Assembly (NCBI GenBank): GCA_036346355.1
Contig: CM070592.1
Location: forward strand, 36,379,230-36,443,229
Length of the DNA stretch: 64,000 bases
Source: Rhipidocladum racemiflorum
Taxonomy: Eukaryota; Streptophyta; Magnoliopsida; Poales; Poaceae
Direction of reading: 5' to 3'
Under the pieces are notes generated by a model. The model was not told where the DNA came from, searched no databases, and was given only the letters and a program-made list of their open reading frames with translations. The position numbers were made by a program, and so were the translations under genes. Positions 20,287 through 30,625 of the stretch are shown in pieces. Each line of letters begins with the position of its first letter. Within the stretch, counting starts at the first letter, position 1.

Positions 20287-20939
20287 GCATGCTTCATGCA
20301 AAGTAGAAAAGTGATGTTTTGGGTAAAAGAAATGCTCTATTTATATCCATCTTATTTGTTTGAGAACTTGGTAGCTTGTTGATGGAGCATCAATAATCTT
20401 ATTTGTTTGAGAACTTTTAGGGCGTGATGACAACCTTCAGGATTGGCTACGGCGTCAGACTACCTCTAACTTGAACGTAATGTGATTCCTGCCCTGCCGC
20501 TTGAGTTTGAGCCAATCACCGATGCATACTATCATGCCTGGTTTTCAGGGCATCCTCGACAATGGTCTCATTGTGAGGCTTTTGTGAGGTGTCTGGGGGC
20601 AAACTTGTGAGACTCATCGGATGTATCAGATCTTCGTCTCATCTTCCGTTCATCGGATGTACGGAAAAATGAGCTAACTCAGCTAAGCCAGTAAATCAGT
20701 AATCCGTATTGCTTCATCTCGGCAGACCGAAAGCTTTGCCATCCATCGATGGGCACCTATTTCGTCGGAGTATGCGAGTGAAGGTCAGCCTCAGGTCTCT
20801 AGGTAGGTACATTTAGACGATGGATGATTAAAATTTAAGGACGCATAAGCGGAACTTGAGGTCCTTTGCGCAAAATTTTCTTCTCTTTTAATTCCTATTA
20901 TTAGTGGAAGTAGGATTAATAATTTTGTGTTATGCATGG
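20287..20939. other. intergenic, no gene recognised
   Basis: AT-rich DNA. The phrase cttatttgtttgagaactt appears twice (near 20349 and 20398). No motif or structural RNA was recognised. Confidence 0.4.
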
Positions 20940-21147
20940 TCACTTTTTTTTTATAAAAGGTGCACTGAAATGAGGTTTCTCTATATTTCTTAACTCAGTT
21001 TAGTATCTCGACCGACCTAGGGACAAAATTAAGTTTGGTTTGGCGGATCAATGTCACCATCGGATCCAAAATCCGAGCCTGTTCGACATGTTTGGTTCGA
21101 GTCACGGGATTGCCTTCAAGTATTCTTGTTCTTGATTTATTTTCACA

Positions 21148-21159
21148 TGGTATCAGAGC
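21148..21159 (+). other. primer binding site, tRNA-Met type
   Basis: tggtatcagagc directly follows the LTR end tttcaca. It is the same site type as in the nested element at 18351-18362, but on the plus strand. Confidence 0.88.
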
Positions 21160-21218
21160 TAGACACCACACAATAGTACCAGGGGAAGGATCAAGTTCAG
21201 ACTGCTAATGGCTCAGGT

Positions 21219-22622
21219 ATGCCGATATCTCATATTGGTCAAACTCACATTCCTGCTTCCAATCGTTCTCTAAAACACTTCTCTCAAAGAGCAGTGTCAT
21301 CCTTCATGTTCCTAGCGCTCATTTCAGTGCATCGCCTTACATCAAACAACAATGTCTATTTTGAATTTCATCCAAATTATTTTCTTATTAAGGACAGAGT
21401 CACGAAGAAACTACTTCTACAAGGCAAATGTGACAAGGGCCTCTATCCATTGACAACTTCCTCCCCTGTCTTGCGCAAAACAGCTTTCACAGGAGTCAAG
21501 GTTTCTCAAGATTTATGGCACCGCAGACTTGGCCATCCTTCTTCAATAATTGTAGATCGAGTTATACACTCAAATAATCTTCCTGTAACTTCCAAGGAAA
21601 ACATTCCTCATGTCTGTAGTGCTTGCCAAGAGGCTAAGAGTCATCAACTTCCATTTTCCATTCCAAATAATGTATCTTCCTCTCCCTTGGATCTCATTTT
21701 TTCTGATGTATGGGGTCCAGCTCACACTTCTGTAGGAGGATTTCGCTACTATGTGAGCTTCATTGATGACTTTAGTAAATTTGTTTGGTTTTATCCAATA
21801 AAGTTAAAATCAGATGTGGCTCTTGTGTTCACTCAGTTTCAGCAACATGTAGAACGCCTACTGAACAAGAAAATTGTCTCTGTTCAGTCCGATGGAGGGG
21901 GAGAATATCAGACTCTTCACAAACTATTTCAGCAAAATGGAATCAAACGCCTAATTTCCTGTCCCTATTCTCATCAACAAAATGGGTCAGCAGAGCGCAA
22001 ACGACACATTGTCGAGGTTGGTCTGTCTTTGCTTGCTCAAGCATCTATGCCCTTAAAATTTTGGGATGAAGCCTTCAGCTCTGCTTGCTATCTGATAAAC
22101 AAACTGCCTAGTCGTGTTATTCAATTCTGCACTCCTACTGAAAAGCTTTTTGGAATCAAACTTGATTACTCACTGTTAAAAACTTATGGCTGTGCCTGTT
22201 GGCCGAATTTACGGCCCTATAATACACATAAGTTGAAATTCCGATCCAAACAATGTGTTTTTATTGGATACAGTTCATCTCACAAAGGGTATAAATGCTT
22301 GGACAAGTCAACTGGGCGTGTTTACATATCCAGAGAGGTTGTTTTTGACGAATATGTTTTTCCTTTTGCTGCTGACCACATCACTCATACCCAATCTTTC
22401 AGTCAAAATGATGCTCTTCTACCTCTGAATATTAATATTCCCTCACAAACTCAATCCTCTGCTTCCTCTGTGAGTGACCATATGCATGATATTGGTACTC
22501 CATTGCCTATTACTACTACCACTAAACCTGCAGGTTCAGATACTAGCTCCTTCAGTCCATTGAATACATCAACTACAACCCATACAAGGGATTTTTTGAT
22601 TGCCACTGCGCCAGCCACTTGA
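21219..22622 (+). pseudogene. copia integrase, left after internal deletion
   Basis: An open reading of 467 codons. It starts inside the protease-integrase spacer (ANGSGMPISHIG spans the deletion point). The stretch from residue 18 to about 45 is in a shifted frame that later returns. Integrase is well kept: HRRLGHP with CSACQEAKSH, SDVWGPA (first Asp), VQSDGGGEYQ (second Asp), QQNGSAERKRH (Glu) and FIGYSSSHKGYKCLDKSTGR at the end. The long intact reading suggests a fairly recent origin, but without gag, protease and RT it cannot act on its own. Confidence 0.88.
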
Positions 22623-22960
22623 AGCAGAGCCAACACCAATGCAAGCAGATTCTATGTCGCGAGCACACTTCAGCAGGTCGGGATGACCGGTGCATGATGG
22701 GATGAAAACTCGTGCACTGTCTTGACCTCCATCACAATACCAATATGGGTTGTACTGAGCTCTAAGGGATATTAGCTGCTTATCTGAGTTTGTTCGGCAT
22801 TTAATTATGAAAGTTGGCTAAGTAGCTGACCCTGTTAGTCCGTTCTTTTAAGATAAAGGAGCATAAGCCTTTTTCTTTTTATTACTATTTCCTCCGCTTA
22901 ATGGATAACCATTTTCTACCAATGGGGGAATTGCTTCTTATTAATTTCCAATTTAGATGA

Positions 22961-23227
22961 TTGGATTTGCACCAAAAACAGGCTCGTATTTTTTCTTTCT
23001 TACCATTTCGTAACTATGAGAATGAGAAGCAATTTCAAGCCCAGTCAATTTCAATAATTACTGGTCCTAGACCCAGAAAAAATAGACATATTCCTCAATT
23101 AACGCAAAAGTTCAATTCCAATCGAAACTTAAGAAACTCCAACCAGAATTTAAAAAGCCGGCTCTTGGGTAGGCTAGAGGACGCCTTTTCCTATTTGGAA
23201 GATACCGCTCCGTGGGGGCATACGTAA
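22961..23227 (+). CDS. unidentified 88-codon reading in the organelle-like insert
   Basis: The reading is basic and Asn/Arg-rich, with ITGPRPRKNRHIPQLTQKFN in the middle and LLGRLEDAFSYLEDTAPWGH near the end. Composition resembles an organelle ribosomal or hypothetical protein, but I cannot assign it. No upstream signal decides the start. It is probably a relic of an organelle reading frame and not expressed in the nucleus. Confidence 0.3.
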   Translation: MDLHQKQARIFSFLPFRNYENEKQFQAQSISIITGPRPRKNRHIPQLTQKFNSNRNLRNSNQNLKSRLLGRLEDAFSYLEDTAPWGHT

Positions 23228-23584
23228 TGACTTTGACTTTCGAGAGGTTCAAAGACTGACAACTTGAAACCTTGGACTTTCCACCACTTCTACACTCTTA
23301 TCCTTCCATTCGAGACAGGCCTTTCCTCACGAAACTTATACTTTCCAGCAAGAAAGATATCAAATGAAATGCGCACATCAGCCTGCTTCATTCTGATCTG
23401 ATGATAACCAGGATTCGCTGTTTCGGGGGTCGGAACGGCTTCCTTTTAAAATGAAATAATGCAATTAACAACAGGTATGGTTTGGACAGAACTCGTTTGG
23501 CACAGTTCTGTAAATAAGAGATGTCTCATCCGGTTGAGCTGTCGCAATCAGTCTTTCTCTTCCTTTCTTAGTAGCAGATCCAAC

Positions 23585-23694
23585 ATGCCACTCGAACCCA
23601 GAGCTAGCTGGTTCTCCCCGAAATGCGTTGAGGCGGACATCTAGGGGTAAAGCACTGTTTCGGTGCGGGCTGCGCGAGCGGTACCAAATCGAGT
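23585..23694 (+). rRNA. rrn23: plastid 23S rRNA fragment
   Basis: The stretch contains agctagctggttctccccga, then aaatgcgttgagg, then gacatctaggggtaaagcac and gcggtaccaaatcgag. These are consecutive blocks of plastid 23S rRNA domain II. Compared with the plastid gene as I know it, about 13 bases are missing after ttgaggcg, and one base is inserted in gctgcgcgag. It is a short, non-functional piece in the organelle-derived insert. A mitochondrial 26S origin fits less well. Confidence 0.8.
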
Positions 23695-23708
23695 AAGTAG
23701 ACCTATTA

Positions 23709-23925
23709 GGCCATTCACAATGGAGAGCTTCATTACACGGTTTCCAAGAGTGCCACATCAGATTTTGTCTAGGTAACCGTGTATCTCAGGTTTCATCATG
23801 ATGAAACTCACTCACCTCCCATGAAACTCTTTCTATCTCTCTCTTCATAATTATCTTGCCATGTCACCAAACATGATGATGTGTCACATCATTTAATGAA
23901 AATGAAACTCCCACTGTGAATGGCC
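23709..23925. mobile_element. mPing-like Tourist MITE (217 bp)
   Basis: Ends are ggccattcacaatgg and ccactgtgaatggcc, near-perfect inverted repeats, flanked by TTA at 23706-23708 and 23926-23928. The termini are close to those of rice mPing (PIF/Harbinger). The MITE sits inside the organelle-derived DNA, so it landed after transfer to the nucleus. It has no coding capacity. Confidence 0.88.
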
Positions 23926-26231
23926 TTAAACTCCTTGCCCAAGTCACCATCAATACAAATCCGTTGCCCTACCCGAGTCTGTTACTTAGTGGCAAGAGAA
24001 GACAAGAGACCATCCACACCCTACTCCTAACTACTAACTCCGGATGCTTATGCAATTGGCTAAGCAATTACTGCTTCTGGATGGCTGTAAACTGACACAG
24101 GCTGGATGGTAACTACTACCCTATCCGTACTCAATCTCCATCCGTCCTACTCGTAATACAATAGCTATAGTAAAGACAGGACTTCACCCTGCCAGGCTTA
24201 CACTCCGAGCCCACTGACTGTAAAGGTAGAAGATCATTTAAGGTAATCTAGAACTAGCACGAATGGAGCTTAAGAAAGAACGTTGTCACTTTCGTCTACC
24301 AGCTTCGATGCTGGAAAGTTTCGAGTTCTTGCTAATGGGTGGGATTCGGTATAGCAGCTCACGTTCGTTTGCGCTTCGCGTTCCCGCTGGACTGGACACG
24401 TGTTAGCTGTAGGAAGTATGGTTACGAAAGTGACTTCGGTTCGCCAGTTCAGGCTCAACTTCTCGCTTTACGTTAGCGGGCTTACAGGTCGGGCCGGGGC
24501 TCCACGCTCTTTCTTTCTGTGTGGGACGATGCCGGGGAATGTGTCGAGGCGGCGAACAACAACAAGACAACTAACTACATTTGCTTTTTCCCTCCATGAA
24601 AGTCGCCCGTTTGGTTCTGCTACTAAGTATTAATCAGCTCCTCGAGAACAAAGAGCATTGCTACCAACCTATAATGTAGCCAGGAGTTGTCTTAAATCAA
24701 ACAGCTTGTATCTCTATTACTGCCTGCTTCGGAATTTACATCACTAGCTTACGCTCTGCTTCCAAATCTCCTTTGGTTCTTCGGTCATCCAGAACCAGGG
24801 ATGACTTTAAGCAGAGCATCCCTCTATAACGGAGTGATACTAACGTATATTAAAGCCACCTTCAATATACGAATAGCCTGCCTATATGGGCAGTTTTTTT
24901 TTTCCGAATAACCTTATTTCGAGAATCAACTAACCGACAAATCCGTAGCCCAGGTGATTCGCAGCCTCCCTCTCGCCAAAATGATGAAGAAATGAAATGG
25001 TAAGACTTTAAAGGGTGAACCCAAGACAAATAGGAAGATGATCTAATGATTGCTAGCAGTGAGAATCTAAAAATAGAAGAAGATAGCGTTTTTTCCTCCA
25101 ATAGAAAGAGGGCTAGCTGCGCTTATTCCGACAAGGCTGAACATGAGTTGCTCTCAAAGGACTTGACTTCTGAAATCTCTATTCTACGTTTTTCAACTAA
25201 TCCACACGAGAAAATCCTATCTTTCAAGCTTTCTCTCACTAACTTCGCCAACTGTCCTTCGCTCCAGATGGTCAATGTCTTCAGACTAGCCATCTGTCCT
25301 TGGCTTCTGTACCCTTCTTTCTAATCAATTTAGACCTTAAATGAATAGAACTACCCATTTTTTTCTATCTATATTGCGATGTAAAGAAAGAAAGGAGACA
25401 AGGTCGGAACTAAGACGTCAATAGCTTATTTTAAGTGACGTATTCCTGTCGGGGCTCCATAATCAGAAGCGCAGGAAGCACTGACGAAGGATGGTCTAAG
25501 CCTAGAGCGGGAACAAAGCAGAGGCTAGGAAACCTTATTCGATACGATAGGACAGGTAAACAAAGCAAGGCCTGGGTCGAGAGCCAATTTCATATTCTCT
25601 AGTTCCATTCCTGATCGAACTCCGGCTGCGCGTTATTGTACTAACGCGCAACGAGCAAGAAAACGGATGCGCGTGCTAAGCTTTCGCGCTAGTGCGCTCA
25701 ATCCGCTGCTTGTTCTTTTCCGGCAACTACGAAAGCTGCAAAAAAAACAGCAGCGATACTACTGGAAAGTACAGTTTCAATGGGAGGCATGGAGGGCCAA
25801 CTACAAGAAGCAAAGCTTTGTAAACTCGTTACAAGTACCTTTTGGAAAGAATTGTTCAAGCTGCTTGATCGAGCACCAGTGATTTCGTATCCAGTCAAAA
25901 TCTTGGCTAATTGATCGAAGCCAAAATGAGAAATAAAGGGAGACGGTAACGTGCAAAGATAGCGGCAGCGAGGGACGACTTTCCTTCACTCAGAAGGATG
26001 GAAAGTCATCCCGATGTCTGGGAACATGCCCGGTTTAAGTAAAGTCAACCGGGTAAATTCCCAGATAGACCGTAAGTAGACAGTTTAGCTGTCTACTGAA
26101 GGCGGACCGAAGGGAACTTTCCAGAGCCAACAAAGGGGAGGATACGAGATAGCGGAAGTAGCATTAGCAGGAAAAGTAAGCTCCTTTTCAAGCCTTCTCT
26201 TTCGTAACCTTTGATTAGTTCCTTAGATGCC
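23926..26231. other. mitochondrion-like non-coding DNA
   Basis: About 2.3 kb without a convincing gene. Readings up to 92 codons exist, but none shows a domain. The texture resembles plant mitochondrial intergenic DNA; this is a judgement of style, not of homology. Near 24278-24440 the phrase gttacgaaagtgacttcg and its near-complement at 24278 form an imperfect inverted repeat. Confidence 0.4.
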
Positions 26232-26236
26232 CATTA

Positions 26237-26885
26237 TGTTGGAACTAGCCCAAGGATCAAACTCGAACTCGTGGACACAAGAACAAGAGATACACCAAGA
26301 ACTAACACACGTGTATATTCTTGCACTTAGCTCTAGAAGGAATACAAGGAGTAACACTCTTGGAGGTGCCGGACTTGAGATTATAACGGACTCAAGTATT
26401 GCACCGTTCTTCTACCCCTAGCTATTCTCTTCTCACAGCATCTACTACTGCTACCTTCCATAGCTCTAGTACAGAATATATAGCACCTACGGAGGCTGCT
26501 CCCACGTCGTGTTGGATCCGGAAGAAGTGCTCAGTCCGCTGCGCTCCCAAGGACCCGGCCGTCCAGTGCGCTCCCGATGACCAGTTGTCGCCCGTTGGAC
26601 CCGGTATAGCGTGATCCGCTTCTTCCGTTCTCATGCGACGACTCGGCCACCACCGCACCTGGTCTAGGACGCAACTTCTCCCGTTTGCATGCTACTAGAT
26701 AACTACCTAGTGCAGCTTCTTCAGTTTGCATGCAACTAGATAACTCAAACAACACATACATGCTACGTGAGAACCATGCATGCCATTAATTACTTCCTAG
26801 CCTAATGACTCAAAAGATAATAAAACAAGCTGCATGCTAACTCTAATTTATATAGATTTATTATACAACAAGATTATGACTAACA
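26237..26885. mobile_element. solo LTR (649 bp) with CATTA target duplication
   Basis: The segment begins TGTTGGAACTAG and ends GACTAACA (TGTT/AACA ends). It is flanked on both sides by catta (26232-26236 and 26886-26890). There is no internal region, so it is a solo LTR left by recombination between two LTRs. It interrupts the plastid trnR-derived end of the inverted repeat: the interrupted sequence reads on from ccatta into gacaatggacgc. Strand cannot be decided. Confidence 0.85.
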
Positions 26886-27130
26886 CATTAGACAATGGAC
26901 GCTTTTCTTTCGTATTTTCTTCTGTCTTTTCATTTTTTTTCTCTTGTTCCAATAATTAGATCGAAACTATTTTTGGAAAGAAAAACAAATCCATATACAA
27001 ATGGATGATGCATATATCATAAAGAAGGAATATGGAGCGGGTAGTGGGAATCGAACCCGTAACCCCATGGTTATGAGCCTTGTGAGCTACCAAACAGCTC
27101 TATCCTCTTAAACGAAAGAGCGGGGAACTA
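26886..27130 (-). repeat. left arm of a 245-bp inverted repeat of plastid DNA
   Basis: This arm is the reverse complement of 27179-27423 with only a few mismatches (for example cagctc against gttgtt in the tRNA part, and a differing base in the aaactatttttgg run). It carries a minus-strand copy of the chimeric tRNA pseudogene and the first bases of trnR. Before the solo LTR inserted, the arm reached one or two bases further, to 26231. Confidence 0.93.
27033..27107 (-). pseudogene. trnfM/trnG chimeric tRNA pseudogene, copy 1
   Basis: The minus strand shows the D-arm and anticodon arm of plastid trnfM-CAU (ggtagctcacaaggctcat), then a T-arm and acceptor end ttcgattcccactacccgct like trnG-UCC. 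The 5' acceptor strand does not pair with the 3' one, so it cannot fold as a tRNA. Confidence 0.75.
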
Positions 27131-27178
27131 GTGGATAAAAGGGGGTTGGATACGCCCCTCTACCAAACATTCGTTTAG
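27131..27178. other. 48-bp spacer of the plastid inverted repeat
   Basis: This is the single-copy centre of the palindrome. It includes gtggataaaaggggg and ctctaccaaacattcg, which recall parts of trnG-UCC and its flank. If the arms paired, this would be the loop of a 245-bp-stem hairpin. Confidence 0.8.
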
Positions 27179-27423
27179 TAGTTCCCCGCTCTTTCGTTTA
27201 AGAGGATAGAGTTGTTTGGTAGCTCACAAGGCTCATAACCATGGGGTTACGGGTTCGATTCCCACTACCCGCTCCATATTCCTTCTTTATGATATATGCA
27301 TCATCCATTTGTATATGGATTTGTTTTTCTTTCCAAAAAGAGTTTCGATCTAATTATTGGAACAAGAGAAAAAAAATGAAAAGACAGAAGAAAATACGAA
27401 AGAAAAGCGTCCATTGTCTAATG
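27179..27423 (+). repeat. right arm of the plastid inverted repeat
   Basis: Mirror of 26886-27130. It runs from tagttccccgctctttcg through the chimeric tRNA pseudogene and the trnR leader into trnR-UCU itself. Beyond 27423 trnR continues only on this side, so the fold-back point of the left arm lies 17 to 19 bases into trnR. Confidence 0.93.
27202..27276 (+). pseudogene. trnfM/trnG chimeric tRNA pseudogene, copy 2
   Basis: The same chimera on the plus strand: an fM-like D-arm and CAU anticodon arm (ggctcataacc), then gggttcgattcccactaccc and gct from a trnG-like end. A trnfM/trnG chimera is described in the cereal plastid genome near inversion end points. Here it supports a grass plastid source. 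Confidence 0.78.
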
Positions 27424-27478
27424 GATAGGACAGAGGTCTTCTAAACCTTTGGTATAGGTTCAAATCCTATTGGACGCA
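27407..27478 (+). tRNA. trnR-UCU: plastid-type tRNA-Arg (UCU)
   Basis: A 72-nt sequence with acceptor strands gcgtcca and tggacgc, discriminator A, anticodon stem gaggt/acctt around the loop cttctaa (anticodon TCT) and a T-loop gttcaaatc. All arms fold. It matches plastid trnR-UCU and lies next to atpA as in grass plastid genomes. In the nucleus it is probably not expressed as a plastid tRNA. Confidence 0.92.
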
Positions 27479-27627
27479 ATCTTATTTCTATCTATTCTTT
27501 AAATAACTATACTAAAAACTAAGAAAAACGAAAAACTAAGAAAACTTTTTTGCATGATTCAAATGAAAAATCTTTCTCAACGATTCCTCTTCTACTACTT
27601 CTACTAACAAGAGTAGACATGCAAAAT

Positions 27628-27963
27628 TTATGTTTGTTCCTGAAGGGAAAACCGTTCGAGCTGTTCCTGAATAGCTTCCTTCAAAAGGATTTCCGCTTGC
27701 TCGGTGAATGTCTTGCTAGAAGATACAATTTCTTGGAATTGAGGTTTCGTATCTTTTAGGTGTTTACGTAACTCATCCAGAAATTTCTTTACCAGTCCAA
27801 TTTCTAACGAATCAAGATATCCTCTCGTTCCGGTATAAATAGTAGCTATCTGCTCTTCCACTGGGAGAGGGTTTGATTGAGATTGTTTAAGCAATTCCCG
27901 TAATCGTCGACCCCTTGCCAATTGATTCTGACTTGTTTTATCTAGAGCAGAGGCGAATTGTTT
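27628..27963 (-). pseudogene. atpA: plastid ATP synthase CF1 alpha subunit, C-terminal fragment
   Basis: About 110 codons of the alpha subunit C-terminus: QFASALDKTSQNQLARGRRL, RELLKQSQSNPLPVEEQIAT, YLDSLEIGLVKKFLDELRKH and ERFSLQEQT before the stop. The family is about 500 residues long, so four fifths are missing; homology ends abruptly before QFASALDK. In plastids it forms the non-catalytic subunit of CF1. Its reading frame is open, but substitutions such as IGL and FTEQAEI where grass plastids usually have IGQ and FTEEAEI suggest drift after transfer. Orientation towards trnR-UCU is as in grass plastids. Confidence 0.93.
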
Positions 27964-28175
27964 CAAGAGTGAGGAAACAATCTCAATATGAAAAACCTGT
28001 TTGCCTTATTGAGCCGGAGAAAGCTACTTTACCCCGAAATGCAAGCACTAGGTAGGCCCTTTCTAGCTTTCGGAAGAAAATGATGATGACATAGTTGTCA
28101 GATACGCTTCTGTGGAATAACAGGGATATCTTTTAAAGAAATAGATAAAGAAAGGAGTGGATGGAGAGGAGTTAC

Positions 28176-30605
28176 TGTGACACCACGGAGTGTCGTAACC
28201 TTATTTAATTTGCTTGATGAGGTGAAAAACTTTATAAAATATGAAATTGGAGGTTAAAACTTTACGTTATGCCGTTTAATCGCGTTTCCGGGCCGATTTT
28301 GGGATATTGGGCCTTTCCGGGGGAGTTTGGGCCCAAGGGGGGAAGAACCGTGGGCTTTTGTGGAGAGAGATTGGCCCATGAAGGGGGGAGAACGTGGGTA
28401 AAGGGGCTAGGGGCGCCTCCTCCCTGCCCTAGCCGCCTCCCCACACGCCTCCACCTCCCCCTTGCGCCTCCACCAATCCCCTCCTCCCTCTAGTCCTCTT
28501 CCTCCACCTCCACCTCAAGCCGCGCCACCCCCCTCCTCCTTGCGCCCCCAAGGACGCCCCCTCGCTGCCACGACACGTCTACGTGCTGCCCTCACTGTTT
28601 GGAAGAACCGCGACGAGGGATCCCGAAGGATTTGGCGCGTGGGAGCGAGATCGGGTGATCGAGAGACATTCTTCGTGTTCATCGTTCGTCGGACTAAGGT
28701 ATGTCCATGGGGAAACCTTGGGGAAGGTCTAGGTGCTGTTCTCATGGTAGATTTGGAGTTTTTAGATCAAGAGGACGTGCTGCCATGGAGTAGATCTGAA
28801 AAGAACTAGAGTTCGTATTGTACTCAGTTTCGGGCAGATTTGGAGTCCGTGTTAGGGCGTGTGATTTCACAATTTTAGAGTCGGAATTTGGCCGACCTCC
28901 TGCTGAAGAAGTTGTAGGTATCGTCAAGACCTATTTTGTGTATTTTTTTGAGAATTTTTGGAGTTACGGTCTGAAAGTTATGTCCGTTTTGGTGGGCGCT
29001 GTCCAATCTGTGTCGAGGTTGGGACAGTCTGTGTTCAACATTAGATTAAACTAATTTAGAGTTCGAATCTGACCGTACGGACTTCTAGGAAGTTGTAGAT
29101 AATTTCAATACCTTTCAGTGCATATAAAGAAATTGAAATTCTGCCCAGCCGTTTGGAAGTTATGGCCGTTTTACCGAGCGCTGTCAAATCTGTGACGAGA
29201 TTGAGACAGTTCGTGTTCAACGTTAGATTAAACAACATTAGAGTCCGAATCAGTCTTTCCCTATAACTAGAAAAAGTTGGGAAATTTCCTAAGCTACACG
29301 AGGATGTACTCGTTTATTCAATTTGGAGTCCTAGAACAGAAGTTATGCCCGTTGGAAGGCTGCTGTCTCGAAGGGACAGATTTGCTGTTTTCTGATTTTA
29401 GGAGTTGTAAGCGAAGTCGGGGTAGTGGGATATATGTGTGCTGTTTTGTGGACTCGATTTGAGTGTGTGGCACATGTTTGCAGGTGGTGTGCCTCCAGGA
29501 GTGCCCTCAACCTCTCGTCACTCCGTTGCCCATGGTTGAAGGCAAGTGTGTTGTGATGGATAGCGAGTTGTAGGTTGCATGTTGAAATTAGATGGAATTG
29601 TCTATACGATTATGATCACTTGCCATGTTTTAATGATTGCTATGATATGATGAGCATGTTTAAGATGTTATGATGCCATGTGTTAATATATGAGTTTTAT
29701 ATATTGTTGGCATACTTGCATACATGACATGTTACATGGCCCGGGCGGTGAGAAAGTCATTAACTAATCCGGGAAGGTCGGTGAGAAAGTTATGACTAAT
29801 CCGGAGAGCCATTAGAGTAAGTCCTACATCGTGATTCCATCTACCGTGGGTGGTGGAAGCGAGGAGTAGGCACCCTCCATCTTCGGGATGGAAGGGGGGA
29901 GAGGGTGCACACCGACGGGTGTGTACTCAACCATACCGGTATGAGTTTCCAAGGAGATATGAGCATAACATTGCATTACAATACATATTTAATGATGATG
30001 ATGTTGTTATGTGCTCAAGTATGAGATGTTATATGTGATGTGAGGTATTATTGTCCTGTAAATGATCTTGTTGTCCATTACAATATGCTTGCTGAGTTTT
30101 CGAACTCACGCTTGTGTTTTATGTTGTTTGTTTATTTAGGTACAATGAAATCGGCGTGCGGGAAAGGGATCTATCTACACTCCTCCACGTAGTATCATAA
30201 TCTAGCTAATTCACCTGTTTTGGAGACACGACAATAAGTATTACAATAATCATTAGTGTATGGTCTGTATGTTTGGTTGTTTCCCTCATGTATATCATGT
30301 GGGGCTATGGAGGGAGTTGTTTTAACTTCCTAGAGTTAAATTGATGCTTATTATTTTGCTATCGATGCTTATTGATGTTTTAGTTGATGATTAGCTATCC
30401 TTATCGCTGCGTATGGATATCTTGTTTGCCTTACATATTGATATGATGCTATGTTGTTAAGTTTCATGCAAAAACAAAGGAGATGCTGTCAAAATTTCCA
30501 ATTATTCCAAATGATTACTTGCTGTAATTTACCTTAAATTATGGTATTAAATGTGTCATGATCTATGTTTGGTGACATTCTGGGCTTAGTAAAAGCTGGG
30601 TGTTA
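28176..30605 (+). repeat. 5' LTR of the non-autonomous element
   Basis: It begins TGTGACACCACGG and ends near gggtgtta just before the PBS; the exact last base is uncertain by a few. A GC-rich, C-rich block lies at 28380-28560. Around 29740-29850 the phrase cggtgagaaagt occurs twice with actaatccggaga. Near 30090-30115 tgctgagttttcgaactcac forms a short stem, a common feature close to gypsy polyadenylation sites. Confidence 0.8.
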
Positions 30606-30612
30606 TTCTGAT

Positions 30613-30625
30613 TGGTATCGAGCGG
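30613..30625 (+). other. primer binding site, Met-type with substitutions
   Basis: tggtatcgagcgg resembles the common tggtatcagagc site with one base missing. It sits a few bases after the LTR end. The related site at 35515-35527 reads tagtatcagagcg. Confidence 0.75.

Larger units (their letters stand above)
20940..22665 (+). mobile_element. copia relic with large internal deletion
   Basis: An LTR end (to 21147) touches a primer site tggtatcagagc at 21148-21159. About 45 bp on, the sequence jumps straight to the protease/integrase junction, so gag and most of protease are gone. Integrase runs to about 22620 and the element stops in the hinge before RT. No 3' LTR was found. The LTR start is not determined; 20940 is only the region where promoter-like sequence (ttataaaag near 20951) begins. 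Confidence 0.8.
22820..28175. other. organelle-derived composite insert (mitochondrion-like and plastid DNA)
   Basis: Plastid pieces are certain or near certain inside it: a 23S rRNA fragment, the trnfM/trnG chimera, trnR-UCU and the atpA 3' end. The rest (22820-23580, 23930-26231, 27964-28170) has the look of grass mitochondrial non-coding DNA, with even base content, short direct repeats and no nuclear transposon marks; I could not name a mitochondrial gene in it. Grass mitochondrial genomes carry plastid pieces, so one transfer from mitochondrion to nucleus would explain the mix. Two later insertions (23709-23925 and 26237-26885) are nuclear transposons. The outer limits are approximate. 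Confidence 0.6.

Noticed and set aside
27033..27276. Two functional initiator tRNA genes
   Set aside because: The acceptor strands do not pair; the sequence is a chimera of trnfM and trnG parts.
27628..27963. A functional nuclear gene for the ATP synthase alpha subunit
   Set aside because: Only the last fifth of the protein is present, with no start region or transit peptide, and it lies in an organelle insert.
28269..28493. 74-codon plus-strand reading repeated at 34937-35161
   Set aside because: Both copies lie in the LTR start of the non-autonomous retrotransposon; the duplication is that of the LTRs.
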